Positions 56,652 to 64,000 of a DNA stretch of 64,000 bases are shown piece by piece (the stretch's first letter is position 1; every line of letters starts with the position of its first letter). The stretch is from Bacteroidaceae bacterium (GTDB lineage Bacteria; Bacteroidota; Bacteroidia; Bacteroidales; Bacteroidaceae). The translations under genes and the position numbers were made by a program. Below the pieces are notes generated by a model that saw only the letters and a list, made by a program, of their open reading frames with translations, did no database searches and was not told where the DNA came from. Location of the stretch: NCBI GenBank assembly GCA_017646665.1, contig JAGCMB010000033.1:1-64000 (forward strand). The letters run 5' to 3'.

Positions 56652-58301
56652 TCAAACATAAAAAGCAGTACTGTTACTTTCGAGCGTCACCGGCTCCTTG
56701 CCTACCGGATGGATGAATGAAATGCGCGATGCGTGAAGCATTAGCCTTTCGCCAGGCGTTCCATAAAGAGCATCGCCTACAATGGGACAGTCAAGACCAC
56801 CACTATGCGCTGCGTGGACACGCAACTGATGGGTGCGACCGGTAACAGGTTCAAAACATACAACAGCACACCTGCGACCATTGTACAAAAGCGTATCGAC
56901 GACCTTGTAACGCGTCACAGCCGATTTACCGGCGGTATAATCGACCTTTTGTCGGGGGCGGTTTTCATAATCGGCAGCAAGTGGCAGTTCAATGACACCT
57001 TCGTTGCGTTGCGGTATGCCGTCAAGCATTGCAATATACTGTTTTTCGACCTTGCGCTCTGCAAAAAGCCGCTGCATCTCTTTATATACCTCCATTGATT
57101 TTGCAGCCACAAGCAACCCAGATGTTGCCATATCAAGACGATGTACCACAAAGAGTTCATTACTATGCAGATACTCGTCGCGCAGCCATTGTTGCACGGA
57201 CATTCCGCCCATTATCCCAGGCACGGAAAGCACGCCCGATGGCTTGTCGACAACAATAATATGTTCATCCTCAAAAACTATGTCTATATTACCGATATCA
57301 CCCCCTCTTTCTAGTGCGTTCTCCTCAACATCAAGCCCTTGAAGCATAAAGCCAAGAATGGGCTCACACTTGCTCTTGCACGCGCCATAGTAACAACCGT
57401 CACGGCGCACCTCGCCCTGTGGCGATGCCCCAACCCAGAATTCGGCTATGGCAACCGGAGCAAAAGAGTTCATATAGGCATACTGCAACAGTTTCGGAGC
57501 GGCACACTCTCCTGCTCCACCCGGAGGAACAATTCCTGAATATTCCGAAAAAATGGCAAGCAAGCTCTTCTCCTGCCCATTGGCATTAAGCACTTTGAAT
57601 TGTTCAAAAAGCCAGCGTTGCAGTGCTGCTGAACGCTGCTTGCGCTCCTCTTTCATTGCCACAACGGAGTTTTTCAATGGAACAACAACCGCCTCACATT
57701 CAGCAATCCGATGTTGCCATTTTGCCGTAGCACGCTTCAATTCGGCCTTCTGGAACTGGCTTTCCCTTACAAGAGCAGCCTCAACATCGGGTGTCAGGCC
57801 GCCAACAGCACGCATAGCATCACGTTTTTGCTTACTGTTGTGCATATCATCACGCATCGCCGTGAGTTGTGACGCCATTTCACGTTTCAAATCCTCGACA
57901 GCGGCAATGGCTTTAACATATTCATCGGAACATTCAGCCTCCTTTATTTTACGGTTCAAGGCCGAAATACCGTTCTCTTCACGTTTGAAGTATCCATCGG
58001 GAGATTGCAAATCGAATATAGGCGGCACAAAGCCATCGACATTGTTGCGACCTGCAAGCAGCCCCGAAAAAGCCGAAAGATAACCTATTGTACCATCGCC
58101 ATCGCGCACAATAAGAACACCGAACATTTTACCCTGTGCCGCATCATCGGCCAACGGCTTTTCGCGAGACAGCATATCGCGTACTTCATCTGCCGCCATA
58201 GTGCAAAGGGTGTGGGGCGAATAGTAAAAAGGGTTGTTGAAGCGCTGTGGCACTTCAACAACCGATATATCTGATTTGAAACGGTGGAGCAATGTCATCA
58301 A
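56652..58301 (-). CDS. RluA-family pseudouridine synthase with long N-terminal region
   Basis: Protein of 549 aa, about twice a basic RluA. The C-terminal ~220 residues are the synthase: DIVFEDEHIIVVDKPSGVLSVPG, the catalytic HRLDMATSGLLVAAK (Asp), and GRTHQLRVHAAH. The first ~330 residues include a predicted coiled coil (about 110-215, rich in Glu/Lys/Gln) and Cys-containing YYGACKSKCEP; no known domain is recognised there, though long-form RluA proteins are familiar in Bacteroidales. It modifies uridines in rRNA or tRNA. Its start overlaps the GH110 stop by four bases, an unrelated function. Confidence 0.88.
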   Translation of the reverse strand: MMTLLHRFKSDISVVEVPQRFNNPFYYSPHTLCTMAADEVRDMLSREKPLADDAAQGKMFGVLIVRDGDGTIGYLSAFSGLLAGRNNVDGFVPPIFDLQSPDGYFKREENGISALNRKIKEAECSDEYVKAIAAVEDLKREMASQLTAMRDDMHNSKQKRDAMRAVGGLTPDVEAALVRESQFQKAELKRATAKWQHRIAECEAVVVPLKNSVVAMKEERKQRSAALQRWLFEQFKVLNANGQEKSLLAIFSEYSGIVPPGGAGECAAPKLLQYAYMNSFAPVAIAEFWVGASPQGEVRRDGCYYGACKSKCEPILGFMLQGLDVEENALERGGDIGNIDIVFEDEHIIVVDKPSGVLSVPGIMGGMSVQQWLRDEYLHSNELFVVHRLDMATSGLLVAAKSMEVYKEMQRLFAERKVEKQYIAMLDGIPQRNEGVIELPLAADYENRPRQKVDYTAGKSAVTRYKVVDTLLYNGRRCAVVCFEPVTGRTHQLRVHAAHSGGLDCPIVGDALYGTPGERLMLHASRISFIHPVGKEPVTLESNSTAFYV

Positions 58302-60178
58302 TAACGGTACATTACATCCTTCTGTTCATCAAAGCCATTGCTGAACTCATTGTCCTCAATGGTCACGTTTGTCACCTTTTCGAGCAAGAAACGGTGTTTA
58401 TTCCAGTGGAACGGCGCAAAGTCATTGTTCTGCACCACCTTGTTGCCACGGAAGACAAGGCCGTCGAGCGATTTTGCATAGACAATAGGAGCGTCGAAAG
58501 TTTCAAAAACATTATTCTCTATTACAACACCCTTGCCGTCACCACCGTGGAAATATTTTGTTTGCGATGCAAGGTCGGGTATTTCAGGGTAGATAGAAAT
58601 TATACCGTTTGTAAACTGGAACATACTTGTGAGAGCATTGACAAAGCGGTTGTTGCGAATAACCACATCGCGGCATGCACCTGTCTCGAACCAACCGTTA
58701 CAGTCGCCACAAAGCAGGATTGCGGTGCCGGACGTGTGGTCAAAGAGATTATTCTCTACGAGTGTCTTCTTAGGTGTGCTGAACAATGCACCACGAGCAC
58801 GATTGTTGCGTATTGTATTGCCGGCAAAATAGACCTCGGGAGTCCATTCAAGGTTCTCAATGCCATATAATCCATTGGCAATGTCGACAGGTAGCGGCTT
58901 CTTAAAACGGATTATAAACTCCTTAGTGCCGTCGAGTTGGAAATTCAATTCAAAATCGGGAGACATACAACCATCAGCTATTTCCTTGTTATAAGGTTTA
59001 ATTTCCTCAACCTCATTACCACCAACAACCTCCATTGTAGATGACTGTACGAACTGCACGCTGTCGCCCGCGCCACCCCAGTAGAAGCCATAGGCTTGAC
59101 CATGCATGTAGCGGCCAACCAAAGTATTGTCATCAATGCGCTCGACAACACGCAGATAGGTGCCGTGAACATTGATGGCATCGTCCATCATACCCTCATA
59201 AAAGCCATTCACTGAGGTTATCTTTCCCTTGCAACCCGAGAAATGTGTGGCATCGGCCTGTGTGGTAAAATATCGGTCACTACCTTCTTCCAGTTTCACA
59301 TTAAAGCCATCGAGCGTAATGTTCTCACAAACTTGCGCAAGCAGACCCATACCCTCGGCATAATATACATCACAGTTCTTCAACAGCGTGTTCTTATTCT
59401 GTGAAAGGAAGATTCCGGGTGTAGGACGGGCGTATGAGCGCATTGCAATGACACTGCCGGGCACAAGACGCACATCGTTCCATGGAGCACGGATTACACG
59501 CGGCGCAATCTCCTCGACACCCGATGTGCCGACACCGATGTCGCTCGTGGTGTATATAATGTGTTTTGTATCACCTTCAAAGGCAATACCCCAACAGGGA
59601 ACAAACTCCCAGTTGCTGCCATAGACCACAAGACGGCCGTTGTCGATACGGTAGTTCACGTATGGTGCAATGCGGTATGTTATATAGCCGCCGGCATTCT
59701 CAAGCACCTCGACCTGGGTAATCTGTGGCACACGGGTATCGACAGCTATTCCTTTCAGCGTACAATTTTCGCAGTCGACCATAGCCACCGGCAACATACG
59801 ACCATTCATCATAAAGTTAGCATATTCGCTACCGCTATGCGTGGGACGGCTTTTGAGGGTGAAATTTTTCATACCCTCAAGCGCAATTGCCACACGCTTG
59901 GGGTTGTCCTGGTCGTGGTTGCTTACATAATATTCACGCACAAGAGCACTGTCGGGATAAAAATCGTATTCACCGCTGTCAATCAACAGTTCGGCAGGAA
60001 TTTCGCCTTTACATTCAGCCTTAATGGTCTCAAAAGCCAATGCGAACTCCTGTGTCATATCCTCTCCGGTACCGGGTACAATACCGAAATCAGAACCATA
60101 ATAGCATTTCGTGCCGTTTCCACAAGAAAACAAAGTGAACATCAATGCCATTCCAAATAAGATGCGTGCCTTTTTCAT
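58298..60178 (-). CDS. GH110 alpha-1,3-galactosidase lipoprotein
   Basis: Protein of 626 aa. The signal peptide ends in the lipobox LFSC (Cys19), so it is lipid-anchored, unlike the sorting-tail enzymes elsewhere in the window. The body is a right-handed beta-helix with repeated N-x-F/V-x-x-N turns and the signature EGMMDDAINVHGTYLRV. GH110 enzymes (GlaA/GlaB) remove terminal alpha-1,3-galactose, such as blood group B and linear B structures. Length matches known GlaB proteins. Upstream lies a TATCTTCG -7 box. It is overlapped by the RluA gene downstream. Confidence 0.88.
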   Translation of the reverse strand: MKKARILFGMALMFTLFSCGNGTKCYYGSDFGIVPGTGEDMTQEFALAFETIKAECKGEIPAELLIDSGEYDFYPDSALVREYYVSNHDQDNPKRVAIALEGMKNFTLKSRPTHSGSEYANFMMNGRMLPVAMVDCENCTLKGIAVDTRVPQITQVEVLENAGGYITYRIAPYVNYRIDNGRLVVYGSNWEFVPCWGIAFEGDTKHIIYTTSDIGVGTSGVEEIAPRVIRAPWNDVRLVPGSVIAMRSYARPTPGIFLSQNKNTLLKNCDVYYAEGMGLLAQVCENITLDGFNVKLEEGSDRYFTTQADATHFSGCKGKITSVNGFYEGMMDDAINVHGTYLRVVERIDDNTLVGRYMHGQAYGFYWGGAGDSVQFVQSSTMEVVGGNEVEEIKPYNKEIADGCMSPDFELNFQLDGTKEFIIRFKKPLPVDIANGLYGIENLEWTPEVYFAGNTIRNNRARGALFSTPKKTLVENNLFDHTSGTAILLCGDCNGWFETGACRDVVIRNNRFVNALTSMFQFTNGIISIYPEIPDLASQTKYFHGGDGKGVVIENNVFETFDAPIVYAKSLDGLVFRGNKVVQNNDFAPFHWNKHRFLLEKVTNVTIEDNEFSNGFDEQKDVMYRY

Positions 60179-60196
60179 AAATTAAAACATTTTCCG

Positions 60197-60204
60197 CGAA
60201 GATA
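60197..60204 (-). promoter_or_regulatory. -7 box of the GH110-RluA pair
   Basis: On the minus strand TATCTTCG, 19 bases before the GH110 ATG. No clear -33 TTTG is seen. Just upstream, 60222-60229 and 60244-60251 form an 8-bp inverted repeat (ATTGGCAG/CTGCCAAT), a possible operator. Confidence 0.5.
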
Positions 60205-60352
60205 GCTTTTTTCAGTCTAAAATTGGCAGATTTTAATGAAAAACTGCCAATATCTGCAAATACTCGCCTTTTGGCACACTTTTTGCAAGAAGACAAGTGA
60301 AAAATATCAAATTTATTCCTCTATATATACAAGGAGTTTGGCAAATTATCAC

Positions 60353-60360
60353 TATCTTTG
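60353..60360 (+). promoter_or_regulatory. -7 box of secA
   Basis: TATCTTTG, full -7 match, 83 bases before the secA start at 60444. A TTTG lies 12 bases upstream, closer than the usual 19-20. Confidence 0.55.
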
Positions 60361-60443
60361 CATTTAATTGCGGATACAGGACAACGCTTTTGCCTGTCCA
60401 TCTTGAACATCTGCATTGAATGAAGAATAAAAAAATACAATAT

Positions 60444-63400
60444 ATGGGTTTTAACGAATTTATCAGTAAAATTTTCGGTAACAAGGCAAGCCGCGATATG
60501 CGTGAAATTCAGCCTTGGGTAGAAAAAGTAAAGGCAGCGTATCCTGCAATATCGGCATTGGACAATGACGGTTTGCGCGCAGCATCACAATCATTAAAAG
60601 AGAAAATACAGAACACAGTAACCGGCGAGCGTGCCAGAATTACAGAACTGAAGGCAAGCATCGAGAATACCGAGCTTGAAAAGAGAGAATCGATTTTCGC
60701 TCAGATAGACAAACTCGAGAAGGAGGTTCTTGAAAAGCTCGACAAGGCTCTTGACGAGGCTTTGCCAGAGGCTTTCGCCATTGTCAAGGACAGCGCACGC
60801 CGTTTCACAGAGAACGAAGAAGTTGTTGTTACAGCCAACGACTTCGACCGCGAACTTGCATCACAGTTCGATTTTGTGACAATCGATGGCGACAAGGCTA
60901 TTTACCGCAACCACTGGCAGGCCGGCGGCAACGACACTGTATGGAATATGATACACTACGACGTGCAGTTGTTCGGTGGCGTTGTATTGCACAAGGGCAA
61001 AATCGCCGAGATGGCAACCGGTGAAGGAAAGACACTTGTTGCAACACTTCCTGTATTCTTGAATGCACTCACCGGCAATGGTGTTCACGTGGTAACAGTG
61101 AACGATTACCTTGCCAAGCGTGACTCGGAGTGGATGGGACCGCTTTATATGTTCCACGGCTTAAGCGTGGACTGCATTGACAAACACCGCCCCAATTCAG
61201 AGGAGCGTCGCAAGGCATATATGGCCGACATCACATTTGGTACAAACAACGAGTTCGGTTTCGACTATCTGCGCGACAATATGGCAACACAGCCAAGCGA
61301 CCTTGTACAGCGTATGCACAACTACGCCATTGTCGACGAGGTAGACTCCGTGCTCATTGACGACGCACGTACGCCACTCATCATCTCGGGTCCTGTTCCA
61401 CGCAACGCCGACCAGATGTTCGAGGAGTACCGTCCATTGGTAGAGCGTCTTGTTGAAGCACAGAAGAAGCTTGCGACACAGTTCCTGGCCGAGGCAAGAA
61501 CAAAAATATATTCAGACAACAAAGAGGAGGTGAACGAAGGATACCTATCGTTGTTCCGCAGCCACAAGGCTCTCCCCAAGAACAAAGCTCTCATCAAACT
61601 GCTCAGCGAGCCGGGAGTAAAGACCGGTATGCTCAAGACAGAGGAGATATATCTGGAGCAGAACAACAAACGTATGCCAGAGGCTGTCGAGCCCCTCTAC
61701 TTTGTAATTGACGAGAAGCATAACACAGCCGACCTCACAGATAAGGGTATTGAACTTATCACCGGCAACCTGACAGACCAGAACTTCTTCGTACTCCCCG
61801 ATATTGCATCGGAACTTTCACTGCTTGAAAATGACAATACATTGTCAAATGAGGAGAAGGTTGCAAAGAAGGAGGAGATGCTCACCAACTACTCCATCAA
61901 ATCGGAACGCATACACACTATAAACCAGCTGCTCAAGGCATACACAATGTTCGACCGCGATGTTGAATATGTGGTATCCGAGGACGGACAGGTGAAGATT
62001 GTCGACGAGCAGACCGGACGTATAATGGAAGGACGCCGCTATTCAGACGGTTTACACCAGGCCATCGAAGCCAAAGAGCGAGTGAAGGTTGAGGCTGCGA
62101 CACAGACATTTGCAACCATCACACTACAGAACTACTTCCGTATGTACCACAAGCTGTCAGGTATGACCGGTACAGCCGAAACAGAGGCAGGCGAATTTTG
62201 GGATATCTACAAGCTCGATGTGGTGGTTATTCCAACCAACCGCCCTATCGCGCGCAAGGATATGAACGACCGCATCTACAAGACAAAACGCGAGAAATAC
62301 AACGCTGTAATCGACGAGGTAGACAAGCTTGTCAAAGCAGGTCGTCCGGTTCTTGTCGGTACAACATCGGTTGAAATATCAGAGTTGTTGAGCCGTCTGC
62401 TCACTATGCGCAAGATTCCTCACAACGTGCTCAACGCCAAACTTCACCAGAAGGAGGCTGACATTGTTGCAAAAGCCGGTCTATCGGGCACAGTAACCAT
62501 TGCCACCAATATGGCCGGTCGTGGTACCGACATCAAGCTAAGCAAAGAGGTGCGCGATGCAGGTGGTTTGGCCATCATTGGTACAGAGCGCCACGAATCG
62601 CGTCGTGTAGACCGCCAGTTGCGTGGTCGCGCCGGACGTCAGGGCGACCCGGGTTCTTCGGTATTCTTTGTATCACTCGAGGATAACCTTATGCGTCTGT
62701 TCGGTTCTGAGCGTATCTCAAGAACACTTGACCGCCTCGGTTTCAAGGATGGCGAGATGATTGAACACTCGATGATTTCAAAATCAATTGAACGTGCACA
62801 GAAGAAGGTTGAGGAGAACAACTTCGGCATCCGCAAGCGACTGCTAGAGTATGACGATGTCATGAACAAACAGCGTAATGTAGTGTACACAAAACGTCGC
62901 CACGCTTTGATTGGAGAGCGCATCGGTATGGATATTGTAAATATGCTATGGGACCGTTGCTGCAACATCGCCGAGAACTATACATTTGAGGACGCGAAGA
63001 TGGAAACTCTGCGACAGTTCTCGATTGAGTTGCCTATTACCGACGAGGTAAAATTCGCCAAGATGGAGCCAGAGCAGAAGGCCGAAGCAATATTCGAGGT
63101 TGCAATGGCAACATTCAAGCAGCGCACAGAGCGTATGGCCGAGATTGCATTGCCATTCATCAACTTTGTATACAAAGAGCATCCCGAAATGCACGACAAG
63201 AACATCTACATCCCTGTCACAGACGGACGCCACGTTTATCAGATTCCTGTAAACGTAAAGGCCGCCTACGAGTCACAGGGCAAAGAGGTTATCAAGTGCT
63301 TCGAGAAGTCTATCCTGCTCCACACAATCGACAATGCTTGGAAGGAGAATTTGCGCGACCTCGACGAGTTGAAGCACTCGGTACAGAACGCAAGCTACGA

Positions 63401-63758
63401 ACAGAAAGACCCACTCTTGATTTTCAAGCTTGAGTCGGTTACACTATTCGACAGCATGGTTGGCAAAATCAACGACCAGACAGCAGCAATACTGATGAGA
63501 GGCCAGATTCCGGTACAAGAGAAGGAGCAAAAAAACGTAAAGGTTGCTCCCGAACAAAACCGAAACAGACCCCAACAGAAGTATAACGAGTCAAAGGTTG
63601 ACCTCAACGACCCCAACCAGCAGGCTGCAGCTCAGCGCGACACACGCGAAAACGCAAAACGAGAGCCTGTTAGAGTTGAAAAGACCGTAGGTCGCAACGA
63701 TCCTTGTCCTTGTGGTAGCGGAAAAAAATTCAAGAACTGCCACGGCAAGAACATCTAA
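60444..63758 (+). CDS. secA: Preprotein translocase ATPase SecA
   Basis: Protein of 1104 aa from the Met at 60444 ([19 protein letters not shown]); the frame is open eight codons further upstream. Walker A reads [10 protein letters not shown], Walker [15 protein letters not shown], and [14 protein letters not shown] lies in the second helicase domain. Extra segments around residues 60-130 and 320-420 make it longer than E. coli SecA (901 aa), as is common in Bacteroidetes. The C-terminus carries [15 protein letters not shown], the zinc/SecB-binding motif. It drives Sec export, which all secreted enzymes in the window need before outer-membrane sorting. Confidence 0.97.
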   Translation: MGFNEFISKIFGNKASRDMREIQPWVEKVKAAYPAISALDNDGLRAASQSLKEKIQNTVTGERARITELKASIENTELEKRESIFAQIDKLEKEVLEKLDKALDEALPEAFAIVKDSARRFTENEEVVVTANDFDRELASQFDFVTIDGDKAIYRNHWQAGGNDTVWNMIHYDVQLFGGVVLHKGKIAEMATGEGKTLVATLPVFLNALTGNGVHVVTVNDYLAKRDSEWMGPLYMFHGLSVDCIDKHRPNSEERRKAYMADITFGTNNEFGFDYLRDNMATQPSDLVQRMHNYAIVDEVDSVLIDDARTPLIISGPVPRNADQMFEEYRPLVERLVEAQKKLATQFLAEARTKIYSDNKEEVNEGYLSLFRSHKALPKNKALIKLLSEPGVKTGMLKTEEIYLEQNNKRMPEAVEPLYFVIDEKHNTADLTDKGIELITGNLTDQNFFVLPDIASELSLLENDNTLSNEEKVAKKEEMLTNYSIKSERIHTINQLLKAYTMFDRDVEYVVSEDGQVKIVDEQTGRIMEGRRYSDGLHQAIEAKERVKVEAATQTFATITLQNYFRMYHKLSGMTGTAETEAGEFWDIYKLDVVVIPTNRPIARKDMNDRIYKTKREKYNAVIDEVDKLVKAGRPVLVGTTSVEISELLSRLLTMRKIPHNVLNAKLHQKEADIVAKAGLSGTVTIATNMAGRGTDIKLSKEVRDAGGLAIIGTERHESRRVDRQLRGRAGRQGDPGSSVFFVSLEDNLMRLFGSERISRTLDRLGFKDGEMIEHSMISKSIERAQKKVEENNFGIRKRLLEYDDVMNKQRNVVYTKRRHALIGERIGMDIVNMLWDRCCNIAENYTFEDAKMETLRQFSIELPITDEVKFAKMEPEQKAEAIFEVAMATFKQRTERMAEIALPFINFVYKEHPEMHDKNIYIPVTDGRHVYQIPVNVKAAYESQGKEVIKCFEKSILLHTIDNAWKENLRDLDELKHSVQNASYEQKDPLLIFKLESVTLFDSMVGKINDQTAAILMRGQIPVQEKEQKNVKVAPEQNRNRPQQKYNESKVDLNDPNQQAAAQRDTRENAKREPVRVEKTVGRNDPCPCGSGKKFKNCHGKNI

Positions 63759-63803
63759 AAGCTTGATATAATTTTATAGTGGTTTCCTAAAACAAATAAG
63801 GAT

Positions 63804-64000
63804 ATGTCATTAAGCAGAGAAACACAAGAGAAACTGCAGAGCGCCATTACCAAGATGGCCAACAAATACATTTCTGCAGAGGAGAGTAAGGTTACCGATT
63901 TTCACATCAGAGTAAATGGAGAAAATGGAGAACTCACCATCCTAGACGATGATGACAACACCCTCGCGCGCGTACATATTAAAGAATGGGAGGGTGAGCA
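63804..64000 (+). CDS. Hypothetical protein (partial, runs off the right edge)
   Basis: An ATG at 63804, 45 bases after the secA stop, opens a frame to the window edge (65 codons). It begins MSLSRETQEKLQSAITKMANKYI and has an acidic LDDDDN turn; helical at first, then beta. I do not recognise the family. Context suggests cotranscription with secA. Confidence 0.6.
   Translation, partial: MSLSRETQEKLQSAITKMANKYISAEESKVTDFHIRVNGENGELTILDDDDNTLARVHIKEWEGE

Noticed and set aside
60420-60443. Earlier ATG of secA
   Set aside because: The eight extra residues are Lys/Asn-rich and not part of SecA; MGFNEFI is the family start.

Overview
The window comes from a Bacteroidetes chromosome, almost certainly order Bacteroidales. 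The evidence is GldE next to ssb and a phosphopantetheinyl transferase, DUF4270 and DUF4924 proteins, an AURKAIP1/COX24-like mini-protein, a periplasmic-export style C-terminal sorting domain on secreted enzymes, and promoters of the form TTTG-N19/20-TAnnTTTG (or TTCG) instead of sigma70-type boxes. Type IX-like sorting tails together with host-glycan hydrolases suggest a gut or oral, Prevotella-like relative, but the genus cannot be fixed from this sequence.

Layout. 1-140: 3' end and right terminal repeat of an IS3-family element. 0.16-7.0 kb (minus): housekeeping run fmt, ClC channel, Sua5/YrdC, prfC, DUF4924, LysE exporter, DUF308 membrane protein. 7.1-9.5 kb (minus): ssb-gldE-PPTase operon, divergent from HU, a 29-aa COX24-like protein and RNase G/E (9.8-11.9 kb). 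12.1-14.7 kb: methylmalonyl-CoA epimerase and biotin-dependent carboxylase/decarboxylase genes. 14.8-16.0 kb: panC-panD. 16.3-23.3 kb: glycogen block, with short GlgA and a DUF4270 lipoprotein on plus, and debranching enzyme, GT4 and a GH57-like protein on minus. 23.6-26.2 kb: miaA, a lipid kinase and kdsA.

26.4-60.2 kb is an accessory half dominated by exported host-glycan enzymes: GH85 endo-N-acetylglucosaminidase, a clan GH-D galactosidase-like giant protein, a discoidin-domain protein, a GH123-GH33 (beta-GalNAcase plus sialidase) fusion, and a GH110 alpha-1,3-galactosidase lipoprotein. There is no SusC/SusD pair. Between them lie a Crp/Fnr regulator, tRNA-Arg(UCU) followed by a 2.4-kb insert (Abi protein and DUF5009 protein) that ends in a copy of the tRNA 3' end, a second DUF5009 gene, fabG, a small HTH protein, groES-groEL, a Ca/Na exchanger and a complete thiamine-uptake operon (TPP riboswitch, TonB receptor, PnuT, thiamine pyrophosphokinase). 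60.4-64 kb: secA and the start of an unknown gene.

Items that ordinary gene calling does not explain: a roughly 185-nt highly structured candidate RNA at 42.56-42.74 kb; an orphan promoter-terminator unit without a gene at 33.45-33.79 kb; an IR-IR relic of an IS3-type element inside a hairpin downstream of groEL; a GH57 protein that appears to have lost both catalytic residues; and a 48-aa membrane-anchor-less remnant of a decarboxylase delta subunit.
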